64,000 bases of DNA, taken from assembly GCA_949318235.1 (NCBI GenBank), contig OX439136.1:3272559-3336558 (forward strand). The letters are read 5' to 3'. Both the position numbers and the translations under genes were made by a program. Below the pieces are notes generated by a model. That model had not been told where the DNA came from. It did no database searches and was given only the letters and a program-made list of their open reading frames with translations. This document shows positions 11,816 to 24,138 of this stretch, in pieces. Within the stretch, counting starts at the first letter, position 1, and each line of letters opens with the position of its first letter. Source of the stretch: Ecdyonurus torrentis. Lineage: Eukaryota; Arthropoda; Insecta; Ephemeroptera; Heptageniidae.

Positions 11816-14521
11816 GAGGATTTTGTAATAATAATATTTATTATTGAATCGTGTTTTTGGAACACATTATATTAATAAGTTATATTTTTTTCTTTTGTAA
11901 CTTTTAGTATAAGTATAACATTTTTAAATGTATGTATCAGTTTCTTAAAATAATCCGATTTATGATATTATATTGCAATATAAATCCGGTTCTTTCTTGT
12001 AATATTATGTTTGGCTGAATTCTTAATCTCTTTCACTCATTGTATATATATTATATTTTTTATTAGCACTTATAGTTGTCGATTAAATAAACATTTTTTA
12101 ATGGCAATTTTTTGAAAGTTTTTTTTTTATACAAAATTTAATTTGAATTGTCAATTTATTCAAATAAAATTTGCTTATCCTGATAGGATTTTTTTTATAG
12201 AATTACTAAGTTATTGGGGGTTAATAAAAATAGTAATACTAATTATATTGAATGAATGATTGAATGAATGATCAAGCTTGTTCACTGAAAATAAGTATTT
12301 TTTAATGCTAGGATATTGCAAAATAATTGTATCATCAGGAATAATAATAAAAATATATATATTAGTCTTCCTTTCTGGCGCATAGCACAAAAATAAAATC
12401 AGCACAATTTGAAATCCTTAACACTACTATTATTCCAAAAGTATTTGTGTATAATTTACAATTCACAAATAATAAGCTGTGAAACCACAGTAATCATTTG
12501 GTATATTATACGGTATTATAACTTCTTTTTATATAAACTCCTTGTTTTATCATTATTATTTTTATTTAGGCTTAGATTTAAATTAAATTTCTCCACTTAT
12601 GAAAATAATGATGATCTGAAATTATACTTTAGGGAAAAAAATGAGCAAATACTATACAGTGTACGCCTTGAGTAAAACATGCTATTTAAATCATATCAAA
12701 GTGAAAAAAAAAAAAAATAATAAAGATGACCAAATCCGGCAAATGTTTCATTTTAGTAGTATAAGTTTTATTGTTTAGTTTAAAGCAGGAATTCGAGAAT
12801 CAATTTTGGTGATGTGAGCTATAGAAAGCTCCGCAGCCAAAATTATAGGGTAATTAATTAACGAACCAACCAGGAATTTGAGATACAATATATACTTCAA
12901 TAGGCAATGGAATTATAGTATTATATAGGTCCTTTAATATATTCCTATTTCCTAATAAAATTTTTCTTTGTAAAATTTTTGAGTTTTCTCCAATCCTTGT
13001 TAAACGAGTGATTACTGATTACGAGTGGCGGAGTAACAAATCAGATATATGCATTAAATATGCCAAATAAACACTCAATTTCCTATTTTATAACATTACA
13101 GTGTGATTTTATAATCTGGCAGCAATTTTTGAAACAAATACTAAGACATTTTAATGTGATGCTTTACATGAACCAAGATATATGATATTTTTAAATTTTA
13201 GGCTATCAAAAATAAAGAAATAAAAGTACACCCACATATAGATAGAACATCAAAAATACAATATAATACAAAATTTGGATGAATAAACATTAATGCAAAA
13301 ATTTAGGCTGATGTACCTAAAAAAAGTTATATTTTCTTGCACATAAAGATGAAATTTTAAGTTTTCAATTGTTACCTATAGTTTTGATTTTCTTACTAAG
13401 TTTTTGATAATTTTAAATTTTAGAATAATCGTAAAAAAAAAATCTAACGGGAAATCATTATGATCACCACAATATAAAAATTCTTACGTTGAAATCTGCG
13501 TATTTACTTCCAACAAAAAGTATGCCTAATGATCAGTCGTAAGTCGTAAGTTATAATAACAGTTTTGTTGAATTATCTAACCATTCTGATATCCTTATAC
13601 ATTTGAAATTCAATCTGAGAATCAATTTGACGTTGATACGTAATATATTTACCCAGTGGCAGTACCATACGTGTAAGCACATAAACCGCAATTATATGGA
13701 ATATAAACTACCCACAAAATATTATTCAGAATTGATTCTTTGCATTGTAATTATATTGAAATATCCCTATATGGAGAACTAATATTGGTTTCTATATATT
13801 ATAGAGATTTAACACATGTTTAAATGTGCAGCATTGAAACGTAATTCATCAGTCTAATACTTTTTATTTTACTCTCTGATACTGTTGGTTAATTTTATGT
13901 TATGTATATTGCATGATGGAACAAATTATAATACATAGAATGCCTCCTAGAATCATTACGTATACACTTAAAAAGAAAAATAGAATTGCGATGTTTCTTT
14001 TTTTTTTTTTAATAAATAATATCTTTATTGCAAAATAAGATAGGCAAAAGGTGCAGTCAGGGCAACAAGCCCTTTCTCTGAACCAATACATTCAAGACAG
14101 CATTAAATGCAGAGTGGTTAACATTTTTTTATAATAAGAATAAGAATGAACACAAAAAAAAAAAAAAAAAAAAAAAAATACGTCCATAATTACCATAGGA
14201 GTACCGTAATTGAAAAAAGTAATGTAGATTATTTTTTTATGTTGTTTATCTTTTAATTTGTTATTATAATTATTATAGGTATTACTATTATTTTTGAAAA
14301 CTTTTAAATGAAATTTCAATCAATATAGTACTTCATTTTATAATAAAGCATATTTTAAAATCTGATCAAAGTAGTGGGGAAAATTGTACCTTGATACTAT
14401 AATATTTCCAGAGTGTATGAATATTTAAAGATTTTTAAAAATATTGCATCTTCTAAAATATCGTGATATTTTTATAAAATAAGATATATTCATATATATA
14501 ATTATTTAACTCTTTCGTTTC

Positions 14522-14582
<61 letters not shown>

Positions 14583-15400
14583 ACGAACGTTGATAAAAGT
14601 TGTCTAACAATACGTATTACAATGTGGTAGTTCAATAATAATTAATAAGTTAAAAGAATGTGTAAAATTTGTAAAAACAATAAAGTAATAATAATAAAGT
14701 AAAATTGTTTGGAAAACTTGAACACAAAACACATTTATTTATTTAAAAAAAAAAATTAAGTTCTACTAGAATATGCAATAATAATTATTTCATCCTAGAA
14801 CCTAATTTAATTTATAGTAAAAATATGGTTATATTGTTTACCTATAACATAGTATAATTAATAATTATGAAACCGTTGCGTTAGAGACCAGAAGTCCAAA
14901 TAAGGAAATTGGAATTTAGAGTTTTGCGTGTATAGATAGAAAAACTGCATATATATATACATACACAAATATTGACCTTAGAAGTTATTTTGATATAAAT
15001 TTTAGATGCCAAACATTGTCGTGTGAAAAAATAAATAAATAAATAAAAAGTTGCCATGTATATTCAAATTTTTGCAGTATTGTAAAATAAATTTAAAAGA
15101 ATTCAATGTGTTATTTGGAATATATATTAAAAGAAACAAGATACTTTTACCACTCCAAGATATTTTTATTGAAAAAAACATCTAAAAAATATTTAAATAT
15201 TTTTCAACAGTGTCATTAGTTTTTCAATTTTATTGAGAAGTATTTTAGAATTTTGAATGAAAATCACATTATTTAAAAAATATATTTAGTTACTTTGAAA
15301 CTGTACATTTCATTCAAGACAAAATTATGATGCGGTGCTACAACTTTACTTGTGAATTGCATGTTCATATAACAAATAATACAATAATGTTTCAATCTCT
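9687..15400. other. Long featureless AT-rich stretch
   Basis: This 5.7-kb span contains homopolymers (A at 9779-9803, T at 11789-11815, A at 14152-14179, T at 14524-14579) and short chance open frames (9891-10121, 12211-12405, 12409-12675, 13900-14319), none resembling a protein family. I see no mobile-element copy, RNA gene or exon signal. It is the longest repeat-poor span of the window. Confidence 0.5.
14524..14579. repeat. Poly(T) tract, 56 bases
   Basis: Uninterrupted T run. It may be the A-tail of a minus-strand retroposed copy, but no body was recognised beside it. Confidence 0.9.
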
Positions 15401-15618
15401 TTACACAGGGAGAAAAAAAAATTATGCTAGCTTATTTGTAGCAACTATTTACAAAACAACAACATAATTTATGCTGTACTGCATAATAGCTATGTTATAA
15501 AGTAATAATACTAATAATAATATGTTGCTCAGCATAATTATTTATGTTATTCTAATTTAGTATCATTTTGCTGATATAAATGCAGCATAAATTACGTAAT
15601 TAATTCGTTCCGTGTAAT
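15401..15618. mobile_element. Family F element with both ends
   Basis: The left end TTACACAGGGAGAAAAAA is mirrored by TTCGTTCCGTGTAA at the right. Subterminal ATTATGCTAGC and GCATAAATTACGTAATTAAT and the internal CATAATTTATGCTG phrases match the other F copies. It is the most complete F copy together with that at 60881-61058. Confidence 0.65.
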
Positions 15619-15721
15619 AAATACTTATTTATTTTGAAGTTTTTTATATTTTTGGAAAATATCTGTTTTTAAGGGGAGATGTCTTATAATATATCTATAA
15701 AGTCGTCAATTGCTAATGTTC

Positions 15722-15733
15722 CCCCCCCCCCCC
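15722..15733. repeat. Poly(C) run
   Basis: A run of Cs, unusual against the AT-rich background. Similar C or G runs occur at 26764-26780, 27264-27292, 45923-45936, 51412, 51892-51908, 56570 and 59484. Confidence 0.85.
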
Positions 15734-16084
15734 AAATAGTCAGAACAAAAATAAATACGTATAATAATAAACCTGTTCCAGCAAAATTTATGCATAACAA
15801 CATCATCTATACCATAAACAATAACTTAAGCATAAATATTACACCAATACCAAAATAAAACGAGATATTATTACAACCGAATGCAACCCCTTTTCTCGGA
15901 TTCTAATCAAGTTATAGAAATAAAATTTAACACTAAACTTATTAACTTCAATATTACATTGATCACATGTCAAATTTTGGTGTTTATCTCTTGAAAATTG
16001 TTTCAGAAAAAGGGTGTATCCACTTGTAAAAAGATCTGTTTTTATTTTGGCCAAGGTGTACGTTGTATATATTTGTGTTGTTCC

Positions 16085-16152
16085 AATATAGCCAAATTTA
16101 TGCTAAAATGACATAAATGCAGCATAAATGACGTAATTTATTCTTTACGTGA
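16085..16152. mobile_element. Family F right-end fragment
   Basis: Contains TTTATGCTAAAATGACATAA, GCAGCATAAATGACGTAATT and ATTCTTTACGTGA, nearly identical to the fragments at 63660 and 31948. Confidence 0.6.
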
Positions 16153-16173
16153 GGGTAGGTCAACATTGAAAAT

Positions 16174-16175
<2 letters not shown>

Positions 16176-16217
<42 letters not shown>
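16176..16217. repeat. (CT)n microsatellite
   Basis: About 21 CT units. Confidence 0.95.
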
Positions 16218-16218
<1 letters not shown>

Positions 16219-17113
16219 AAAAAAATCGTTCCCCCCTTTTTTAAGTGAGTTGCGTATAATAAAGATAGCCAGTCTCACAAGGTGGAAGTGACATCATATC
16301 TTGTGAGTACAGTTTCACTTATGGAAATTAGTATTGTAGTTAACTATTCTAGTGACGTCATAACTGCTAGTGAGCCCGGGGTGGGTCAATTTATAATAAT
16401 AATAGGGGGAAGAGTCTTTAATTCACAACTTACATTTTTATAACTTTTTTCATTATTGCAAAATATAGAAATCAAAATTGCTTTTCATAAGAAAAGCATT
16501 TTGTAATCAATTTGATCAGATCACTAAGTTTAACTCAAATTCCAATGTTATAGTTTCATCAATTATAGAACTTTATTTTTATCACAGTTAAAACTACCTA
16601 TTTTAATATACCAACATTTGTGATAGACAAAGAAATAAACACTGCAGCATAAAATACGTAATTTATTCTTTATATAGTTTCTTTTCCTTTTTTTTTTTTT
16701 TTTTTTTTTTTTAATTCTAACAAAGCAAATAATATGTCTACACATTATACTTAAAAAAAAATTTGAACTCGATAAAAAAATAATTTTTTAAATTTCTGAT
16801 ACTAATTATTTTTAAAAACTCGTTTACTACCATTCATCTGTTAATTAATGAGAAACACATAAGATATAAATTATAACACAATTCAATATTACATAACTTA
16901 AACTAGAAAACTTAACAGATTAAAACATTATACCTTTATAATATATAAAGAATTATTATTTATATATAAAATAGTTTCGTATGAAAAGTCCTTTATACAT
17001 AATTGCATTGTAGCAACACTATATTTAATTGTCCATTTAATTTAATGCCTGCAGTATCAACAAAACTTTGTTTTTTTGTAGACAAATTTCTCAGAATAAC
17101 AATATGATGACGC

Positions 17114-17144
<31 letters not shown>

Positions 17145-18024
17145 AATTAATCTACATTAAATTAACATTAAAAAAAGTAATTTAATTTTTTTTACTGATA
17201 CATAAACATCTTGGCATACAAAAAAAAAATTATAACAAAGATTATAAACGTCTCTTTGCAAAGTAAAAAAAAAAAAAAAAAAAATGAAGACGAAGACGAA
17301 AAAAAAAAAAAAAAAAAAGTCTCATTTAAAGAAAGCGTATAAAATAAATTAATAAGGACATTTAAATGCGTTGCCCTACCCATATAGTTTGAATTCAAAA
17401 TAACGGACTTCATTCTCTGTCTTTTTTATTAATATCGTTTCACAGCTTTTTTTATATTTTCAATATTAATAACGTTATAATATATTTTATTATTCAGTAT
17501 ATTGCTTAAGACAGGAGCTATCGTCACATACAGAAAAATGTATAAATTTAGTCAATATTTTTACCGTGAAATTTATAATAATGTCGAAGAATTTAAGGTC
17601 TTTTATTTTCTATAGAAAGGTGTCATAAAGTCTTATTGGAAACCTGTAATTATTTAATAGAATAGAATACTATTTTAGATTAATAATATCCCATCTCTCT
17701 CTCTCTCTGGTAAGTAATCAATTTCAATCAATTTTTCATTAGTTTTTGTTTCGGTTCAATAAAATATATTTTTAAATTTAGAAACATTATTTCAAATTTA
17801 GATAATTTCATCTTATAATCTTACACAGGCTATATATTATTGGATTAATGTTTTCCATCTATTTTCTTTAAAAATTAAATTGTAAAACACCATTAAATTC
17901 ATAACTACGTATTGTTTCTCTTTTCCAATTATTTATTTTTAAAGACAACAAATACTTTTTATTATTCCCCTCTTCTTCCTTCACAATTTTAATTTACTAT
18001 AAATAAACAGCATAACTTAACATG
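16218..18024. other. AT-rich DNA without a recognisable gene
   Basis: Homopolymers at 16688-16712 (T), 17114-17140 (A), 17265-17284 and 17300-17318 (A). A GC-richer patch at 16265-16385 includes one GTGACGTCAT site. Short open frames are homopolymer artefacts. Confidence 0.4.
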
Positions 18025-18175
18025 CACTCTAAAAAAGGGTTCATTACTTTAGTTACATATAGTTGGAGATAATCGGTTTAAAAAAATGCTTAAAAATGAC
18101 TATGGCTTAAAACACGTAAAAGTATGTCTAGTATTTCTCATTTAAATTTCTCCAAAATCGGTAGAGTAGTTTTCT

Positions 18176-18207
<32 letters not shown>

Positions 18208-18523
18208 GTGTTTTTCCCCATAAGCGTAATGCTAAATTAGGGGACCCTTAGCTTTCCCCGCGTATCCCCGCGCGGTATACAGATAACCTCCATTAATCAC
18301 TTTTTAGTTATTATGAGTAGCTAAAATATTGCATTTTAGCAAGTTAAAAAAATTAGCTAATTTCAGTTATTTAAAATTTTTTAAGCTATTTTAAGTTAAA
18401 ATAGCTATTGTTAATAATCTGCTAAAATGCATTATTTTAGCTACTCATAACAACTTAAAAGTGATTATCTTAAATAAGTTAGGATTCGTAACTAAACATT
18501 AATGCACTTTTTTTTATAGTGTG
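18025..18523. mobile_element. Palindromic MITE family K, copy 2 (interrupted)
   Basis: Outer ends CACTCTAAAAAAGGGTTCAT and TTTTATAGTGTG form a TIR. Inner arms AGTAGCTAAAATATTGCATT and AATGCATTATTTTAGCTACT face each other as in copy 1. Family B copy 2 (18061-18296) interrupts the left arm. Compared with the intact right arm, about 25 bases of the left arm (GAATCCTAACTTATTTAAGA) are missing at the junction. Confidence 0.7.
18061..18296 (+). mobile_element. MITE family B, copy 2 (nested in K)
   Basis: The left end GTTGGAGATAATCGGTTTA and right end CAGATAACCTCCATTAA bracket the standard B core (GGCTTAAAACACGTAAAAGT, CCCCATAAGCGTAATGC, GGGGACCCTTAGCTTTCCCC). A 30-base A run replaces the short AAAAATCGAAAA stretch of other copies. 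Confidence 0.75.
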
Positions 18524-18880
18524 GTCTTGATTTTTAATTTACATACAGGAATGTATATGAATATTATGAATGTTTTTGATATTGTTTGTATATAAAATTG
18601 GGACAAGATACATTTTGTGCATACTGTGCTATAATACTGCTACTGTATATTAATTTTATATATAATGGATTCGTTGTATAGTTAATGAAATTTATTTCCC
18701 AAAGGAGTATGCTTTACTATTATTATTAAAATTTATTGTGTTAATTTAAATAACACTATAATATGCTAATTGTACTTTCTTAGTAAAATGTAAATAAAAT
18801 GGATTTAATCAATCCAAGAAAAATGAGTAAGAAAAATAATAAAGACTGAGATTCGTGTTGAGTTTTCCATATATGGTTGC

Positions 18881-18937
<57 letters not shown>
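18881..18937. repeat. (CT)n microsatellite
   Basis: About 28 CT units with one TA interruption near 18903. Confidence 0.95.
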
Positions 18938-18944
<7 letters not shown>

Positions 18945-20149
18945 TGCTCTTTCTCAATTGCCTGCTCATTTCAATATTCTATATAATTAAAATAAGATAA
19001 ATTGCGATTGAATATAAACTTGAAATAATTTACTCTTTTTTTTCCATTCAATGTATATTACAATATAATACTAATTATTTGTTTACCAAAATTCAACATT
19101 TAATTACTTCATATAATAATTAAAGGTATGAAATTTTAATTACATGCAAAAAAAAAAAAGAAGTAATGGGTGTTGGTTTTTTAATTAGTTTTGATATTAT
19201 ATTTTGAATTATAAAAATTTGATAACATCAATGTTATAATTTATTTTAAATAATGTTCATTGAAAAAAAAATTGCGTTTCGTATATCAATATCTTTGATA
19301 GTGATCTTATATTTTTACTTTCAATTAAAATTTACGTTACATGAAAAATACAACTTGTAATGAAAGACGTGATAGTAATGGGGATTTGTGATTTATTATT
19401 ATTATTTTAATCGCGTAAAAAAGAATAGCTATAAACCCTTAATTTCATTTTTTTCGCCCTTGATACAGTTCTTTTTAAAAACAATAAAAATAATACGTTT
19501 AGTGATTCAATTGAGCAAGGATCGGAACCAATGTGGTCCAATCTTTTCAAAAAAATATATGTTGTTTGGGATGATATAAAAACAAACTGTTTTTAATTTT
19601 AGATCATTTGGGCAAAATCTGAAATTTTGGCGGGAGTTTGTTTAAACGTCACTTTTTATCACTAATGATGGAACAAACATTTTGGAATTGAAAATCTGCT
19701 AAACAATGAGCGTCAGACCACATTTAATTTTTTTGTGTAATGTGTAGACAGTACTGGATAGCCTTCATGAAAAATATCGGTCCCAGCTATTATCGATTTT
19801 CTAGGAAAAATCGACCAAAATTGGATAACAGTGTTTTTTTCATTTTAAAACAGACTCTGTGACGTCACGAGTAAAAATCAAAAAATTAATTTTTTTAAAT
19901 TAATGAAGAGTTGACTATAGTTGTAACCCCTTGACACAACAATTTCTTAAATTTTAATTAGTTTTTTTTTAACGATTTTTTCAAGTTTACAACTTTTTAA
20001 AAAATGTTGATTTTGAGTTCCGATTTTTGCTATATAGTTTTTATCAATTCTATCAATTTACTGAATCCCACCCTATATTTTCAGTAAATTTTCAAGCATC
20101 AATTATATTAATAAATGTTCATATCATTTTTTTATTATAACAATTTTGT
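18938..20149. other. AT-rich DNA, possible upstream body of a LINE fragment
   Basis: 19580-19960 is less AT-rich than its surroundings and contains GTGACGTCACGAG. It lies upstream of a LINE-like tail (20150-20268) and could be its body, but no reverse-transcriptase motif is readable. The 63-codon open frame at 19388 is unrecognised. Confidence 0.3.
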
Positions 20150-20268
20150 AGATGTTTAACCTTGGCAGATGCATTGTTTTTGTATACTGATTGTAGGAGA
20201 AAGAAATGAATAAAGAATTTTGAATTTGAATTTGAATTTGAATTTTGAATTTGAATTTGAATTTGAAT
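20150..20268 (+). mobile_element. Non-LTR retrotransposon 3' tail with (TTTGAA)n
   Basis: GATTGTAGGAGAAAGAAATG and AATAAAGAATTTTG are followed by about seven TTTGAA units, ending at 20268. The same GTAGGA.A.AGAAATGAATAAA phrase ends the 24152-24261 insertion and the inverted pair at 39950-40040. Short 3' simple repeats instead of poly(A) are known for several LINE clades, such as CR1- and L2-like elements. The 5' part is missing or unrecognisable. Confidence 0.6.
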
Positions 20269-20945
20269 AAGATGATTTTTATCTTATATAAGAGGGAATT
20301 TTGTTTTAATGCATATGCAATGTTATCTAAAAATTAAAGCAAGTTCTAAGATTATATAAGAATTTATGTTTTAAATACGTGTTATAAATAAAATTTATCA
20401 CATAAAAAAAGGAGTACAAGTCATTTAAACTCATTTCATTTTATATAACCAGTGAAACATAAGGTTATACTTTTTATACATTACATTATAAGTTTAAGAC
20501 CATTATTATTTTTATTTTGTAACATTATATATGTGCAAGACTATAAAACAAATAAAATAGGTACATTAAATTAAATTTTTATTTATTTGACCTATTTATA
20601 GCTTAATTTAAAATATATAATTTAATTTTGTTTTTTATAGAAATTTATAATTAATAATAAAAATATATTTGTAAAATTTATGTGAATTAGTAATATTTAT
20701 TTTTAATTATTTATAAAAAAAAAAAAATTTGATTTATCAACTATAATTAAATACAAGACGCAATACCTGCGTAATACGATCAACAAAAATAATTCTCTCA
20801 TTAATTCTGATTTCATCAATATCACATTTTAATTGACTATTTAAATTGAAATCTGCTGAATAGATTAATCAAAAATACAAAGTGTAAAGTATTTATCTAT
20901 TTACACATCGTTAAACATTTTATTTATCTATTTGTATAATATATA

Positions 20946-21075
20946 TGAAGCCGACTATAAGCAATTTCGCTCACATCCGCTTCCGTTTCGAATTACTGCA
21001 CATGCGTAGATAGGAGAAACGGAAGCGGATGTGACCGAAATCGCTTATAGTCTGCTTCAAAACCGTTGTTCCTTT
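20946..21075. mobile_element. Palindromic MITE family J, copy 1
   Basis: Arms TCACATCCGCTTCCGTTTC and GAAACGGAAGCGGATGTGA surround a short spacer. They are extended outward by TGAAGCCGACTATAAGC and its mirror, then AACCGTTGTTCCTTT on the right only. It is GC-rich for this window. Copy 2 is at 39398-39543. Confidence 0.75.
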
Positions 21076-21300
21076 ACTAGTCAATACTGTACATAACAAA
21101 ATTATAATAATATAAAAACATAAACAAGATAGTTATGCTATCTGCATGAAAAATTAAAAAATATTTGGTGGGTGGGTGGAAAGGGTGCAAGAAAGGCAAT
21201 ATATAGTAAATACCACAATAGGTTAAATACTAAGTGAAACTTGCATCCAAGATGCAACGAAGCCATTGTCATTTTAGGCATACTAAACAGTATTTTGTTC

Positions 21301-21518
21301 AATGGACGTTATCGGTTTAGCGCGCGGGGTGCTGCGGGGAAAGCTAAGGGTCCCCTAATTTAACATTACGCTTATGGAGAAAAACACGTTTTTTGCGATT
21401 TTTGAGAAAACTACTCCACCGATTTTGAAGAAATTTAAATGAGAAATACTAGACATACTTTTACGTGTTTTAAGCCATAGAAAATTTTTAACAATTTTTT
21501 AAACCGATAAACTCCATT
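21301..21518 (-). mobile_element. MITE family B, copy 3
   Basis: The ends AATGGACGTTATCGGTTTA and TAAACCGATAAACTCCATT form a TIR of about 19 bp. The core is the reverse complement of copies 1 and 2 (GGGGAAAGCTAAGGGTCCCC, CATTACGCTTATGG, TTTTACGTGTTTTAAGCC). Confidence 0.85.
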
Positions 21519-21553
21519 AGAAGTGAGTTCTTTGAAATCCACCGGTTTACACA

Positions 21554-21589
<36 letters not shown>

Positions 21590-22262
21590 CATTAATATGA
21601 CTCGCTAATTTTTCAGTAATCTTGAACTGAACTATTTTTATATCCATAAACACTAGTTTCAGCGATTGTGACCATTACTTAAGGGAGAATTTAACAGTTG
21701 AGATGAAATGGGGTCGAATAAATAGGGATAAAATATAACCAAACATTTGTTCTGCTTAGTGCCCCTCGTCCCCAAATTTTATTTACGTACATTTTACGTG
21801 ACTTTACTTTACTTTCATGAAAAAAAAAAAAAAAAAAAAAAAAAAAATGTCTTCACAAATTACAACTGAAAGTCAAATTACATCGTTTTCAGCCTTATTA
21901 TGATTCAATACCACAGTAATAATAAAACAGTATTTACCATATTATTAGATTTTTTTTTTATTGTACTGTATGTGATCTCACACCGTAAATCAGAAAATTA
22001 CTGCTTCGTCAAAAATAAAATTACGTAATACATAATAATAATTAATAAGTAATTAGATATCATTTAAATAGTGAAGGAGCCCTTATAATTACAATGTAAA
22101 CCCTCTTAATTTAAAGAACTGAACTTAAATCATTTACTGGAACAAAAATATATTCAGTACATTTAATTATTATATATTGACAATGCATAATAAGTCTCGG
22201 CCGTATCAAACAATAGGAAATCAATATGAAATACTTAATAAATAAATCAGTATTTGAGTAAC
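21519..22262. other. AT-rich DNA without a recognisable gene
   Basis: Homopolymers at 21557-21586 (T) and 21820-21847 (A); nothing else supported. Confidence 0.4.
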
Positions 22263-22303
22263 ATAACTCAATTTTGAGTAAATGGTACTCAAAATTGAGT
22301 TAT
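22263..22303. repeat. Perfect hairpin, 18-bp stem and 5-base loop
   Basis: ATAACTCAATTTTGAGTA is followed by loop AATGG and its exact reverse complement. The stem itself contains the smaller palindrome ACTCAATTTTGAGT. Confidence 0.85.
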
Positions 22304-22347
22304 TAAAACTGACTTTTCAGTAAAGAATTTTGAGCATCCGTTCTCTC

Positions 22348-22680
22348 TTAAATCTCCAGACTTAACAACATGTACTTTTATTTCAATTAATACAAAATGG
22401 GACACTCACTCAGAACATTTTATCAAATTTCATTTTTATCCAAAAATGTAACTCTGAAAAAAGCTCGAAAAAATTGTAAAGTAGACTGTCATGTACACAC
22501 TATTGCTGACGTCATGACTAGTGACATTTTTTAGAAAAACTGTTGCGGGTTGCATAGGTTAACAGTCAAAATGAAAATAAATACAAAATCAAAGTGTTGG
22601 TGTCTAATTCATTGATAATAAAGTTTGATAATGATATATACAGTATTCTAAATGATAAAAAAGTAAGTTTACATCTTTAA
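22348..22680. mobile_element. TTAA-ended MITE, mosaic of families A and C
   Basis: The left half follows family A (TTAAATCTCCAGACT, AACAACATGTACTTTTA, ACAAAATGGGA, TGACGTCA-like core, CTGTTGCGGGTTGCATA). The right half follows family C (GAAAATAAATACAAAATCAA, GTGTTGGTGTCTAATTCAT, AATGATAAAAAAGTAAGTTT) and ends CTTTAA. TTAA is present at both tips. Confidence 0.6.
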
Positions 22681-22732
22681 GGCATCTCGATTGGGTTCTT
22701 CGACAAAATAATTGTATTTTTGGAAATACCAT

Positions 22733-23140
22733 TTAAGGCGGTGGGGGACCGACTTGGACCGGAAATCGCTAAAAGAACAACTATATTTTCCCAATAATTT
22801 TTTGTACGTGATTTAGTTCCAATAAAACAAACACTATACTTTTCAAATAAAACAAAGTAAATTTAAAATATATTTTCTTATACCAAAATTTTTTTTAATA
22901 ACATTTTTAATTGTAAATAAGTTCCTAATTTGACTAAAATTTCCCGCTCAAATTTGAATTTCCACATTTACATGTTATCTGTAAAGTTCAATAACTTAAA
23001 TATTTGATCGTGTTTTCACATGTTTGACATAACTAAATTTTTAAGTAACATTTCTTCTTTACTTTGTGTTATTTTGTTATTTATTATTATTCGCAACCGT
23101 CCTAGTTTGCGAGATAACAGTCGGTCACCTACCCCCTTAA
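22733..23140. mobile_element. TTAA-ended MITE, E-type terminal repeats
   Basis: The left end TTAAGGCGGTGGGGGACCGA mirrors the right end GTCGGTCACCTACCCCCTTAA with three mismatches over 20 positions. TTAA forms both tips. The ends resemble those of the 59581-60030 element (TTAAGGGAGTAGGGTAC). The interior is AT-rich without an open frame. Confidence 0.7.
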
Positions 23141-24138
23141 TTGTTTAAAATGAAATAAAAGGGCATGTTGTCTGGTCTGGAGAGTCGCTTTAAAAGTGAA
23201 TTCCTTGATTTGAAATTTAAAATTATTTTAATCTAGTTGTTAAAAATAAAACTTTAACTAGAACAACAAAAAAAAAAAAAAAAAAAAAATCTCGTTATTA
23301 GATTGTAATTTATAAAAATAATACTAGAATTAACATTAAAATAAGATCATAATATCTCAACAGTATAAAAAATAATTTTATATACTGCAAAAAATATAAA
23401 AATAATTTTTATTCTTTCCATTTATCTTACTCTGCATAAACTTATTATAGCTTTTGACATTATATACCTTATATAAAAAAATATTATGATCTGCTTTTTA
23501 GATATTTAATTTTATGTATACTTACTTTAATGGAGCAAGTAAAAAAAAAAAAAAAAAAAAAGGAGAATATTTTTTCTTTGTAAGGATTTATAGTATGTGC
23601 GATTCTTATTATTTTGCAAAAGTTAACTTGGCATTGCATGTTTATTGGAGTGCATGTTCCTTATCACTCTGTGACTTACTTTCTTCGCAAACTTACAGAG
23701 AAAAATGTACTGAGTACTGACCTTTATTATTCACGTATGTACAGTACATGCTAACTTGGCCAACACCTTTTTTATGTATTACTGATTTATTGTTATTTTT
23801 AAATTAGTGCATCAGATTAGTATTTTTAACATTATATGTAAATAAAATTTTATTTTTTGTTACCATGAAATATTACGCAAATAAACAAATCTCAACGTTA
23901 AAATCTTTACAGTACCAAAGCAAGGGAATATATAATACTTATAATAATAGCATAATACGTAGCATAATACGTATAATAATACATTATAACAATATAATAA
24001 TAACGTAATACGTATGTTCACTGAACGTTCTTTTTATTGTGAATAAAGCTTACTATAGTTGAGGACGGTAGCCATTCAAAATGATTTAGGGTTCCCTAAT
24101 TTTGGGTCTTTTACAAATTCAGGACCATGTTTTTAATA
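23141..24138. other. AT-rich DNA; one unrecognised short open frame
   Basis: A-run at 23267-23289. The open frame at 23514-23720 (68 codons) starts in a poly(A) tract and matches no known family. Repetitive TAATACGTA-type sequence lies near 23940-24015. Confidence 0.35.

Noticed and set aside
14453..14635. Poly-Lys frame
   Set aside because: Homopolymer translation across the T56 run; the same applies to other poly-Lys or poly-Phe frames in the window.
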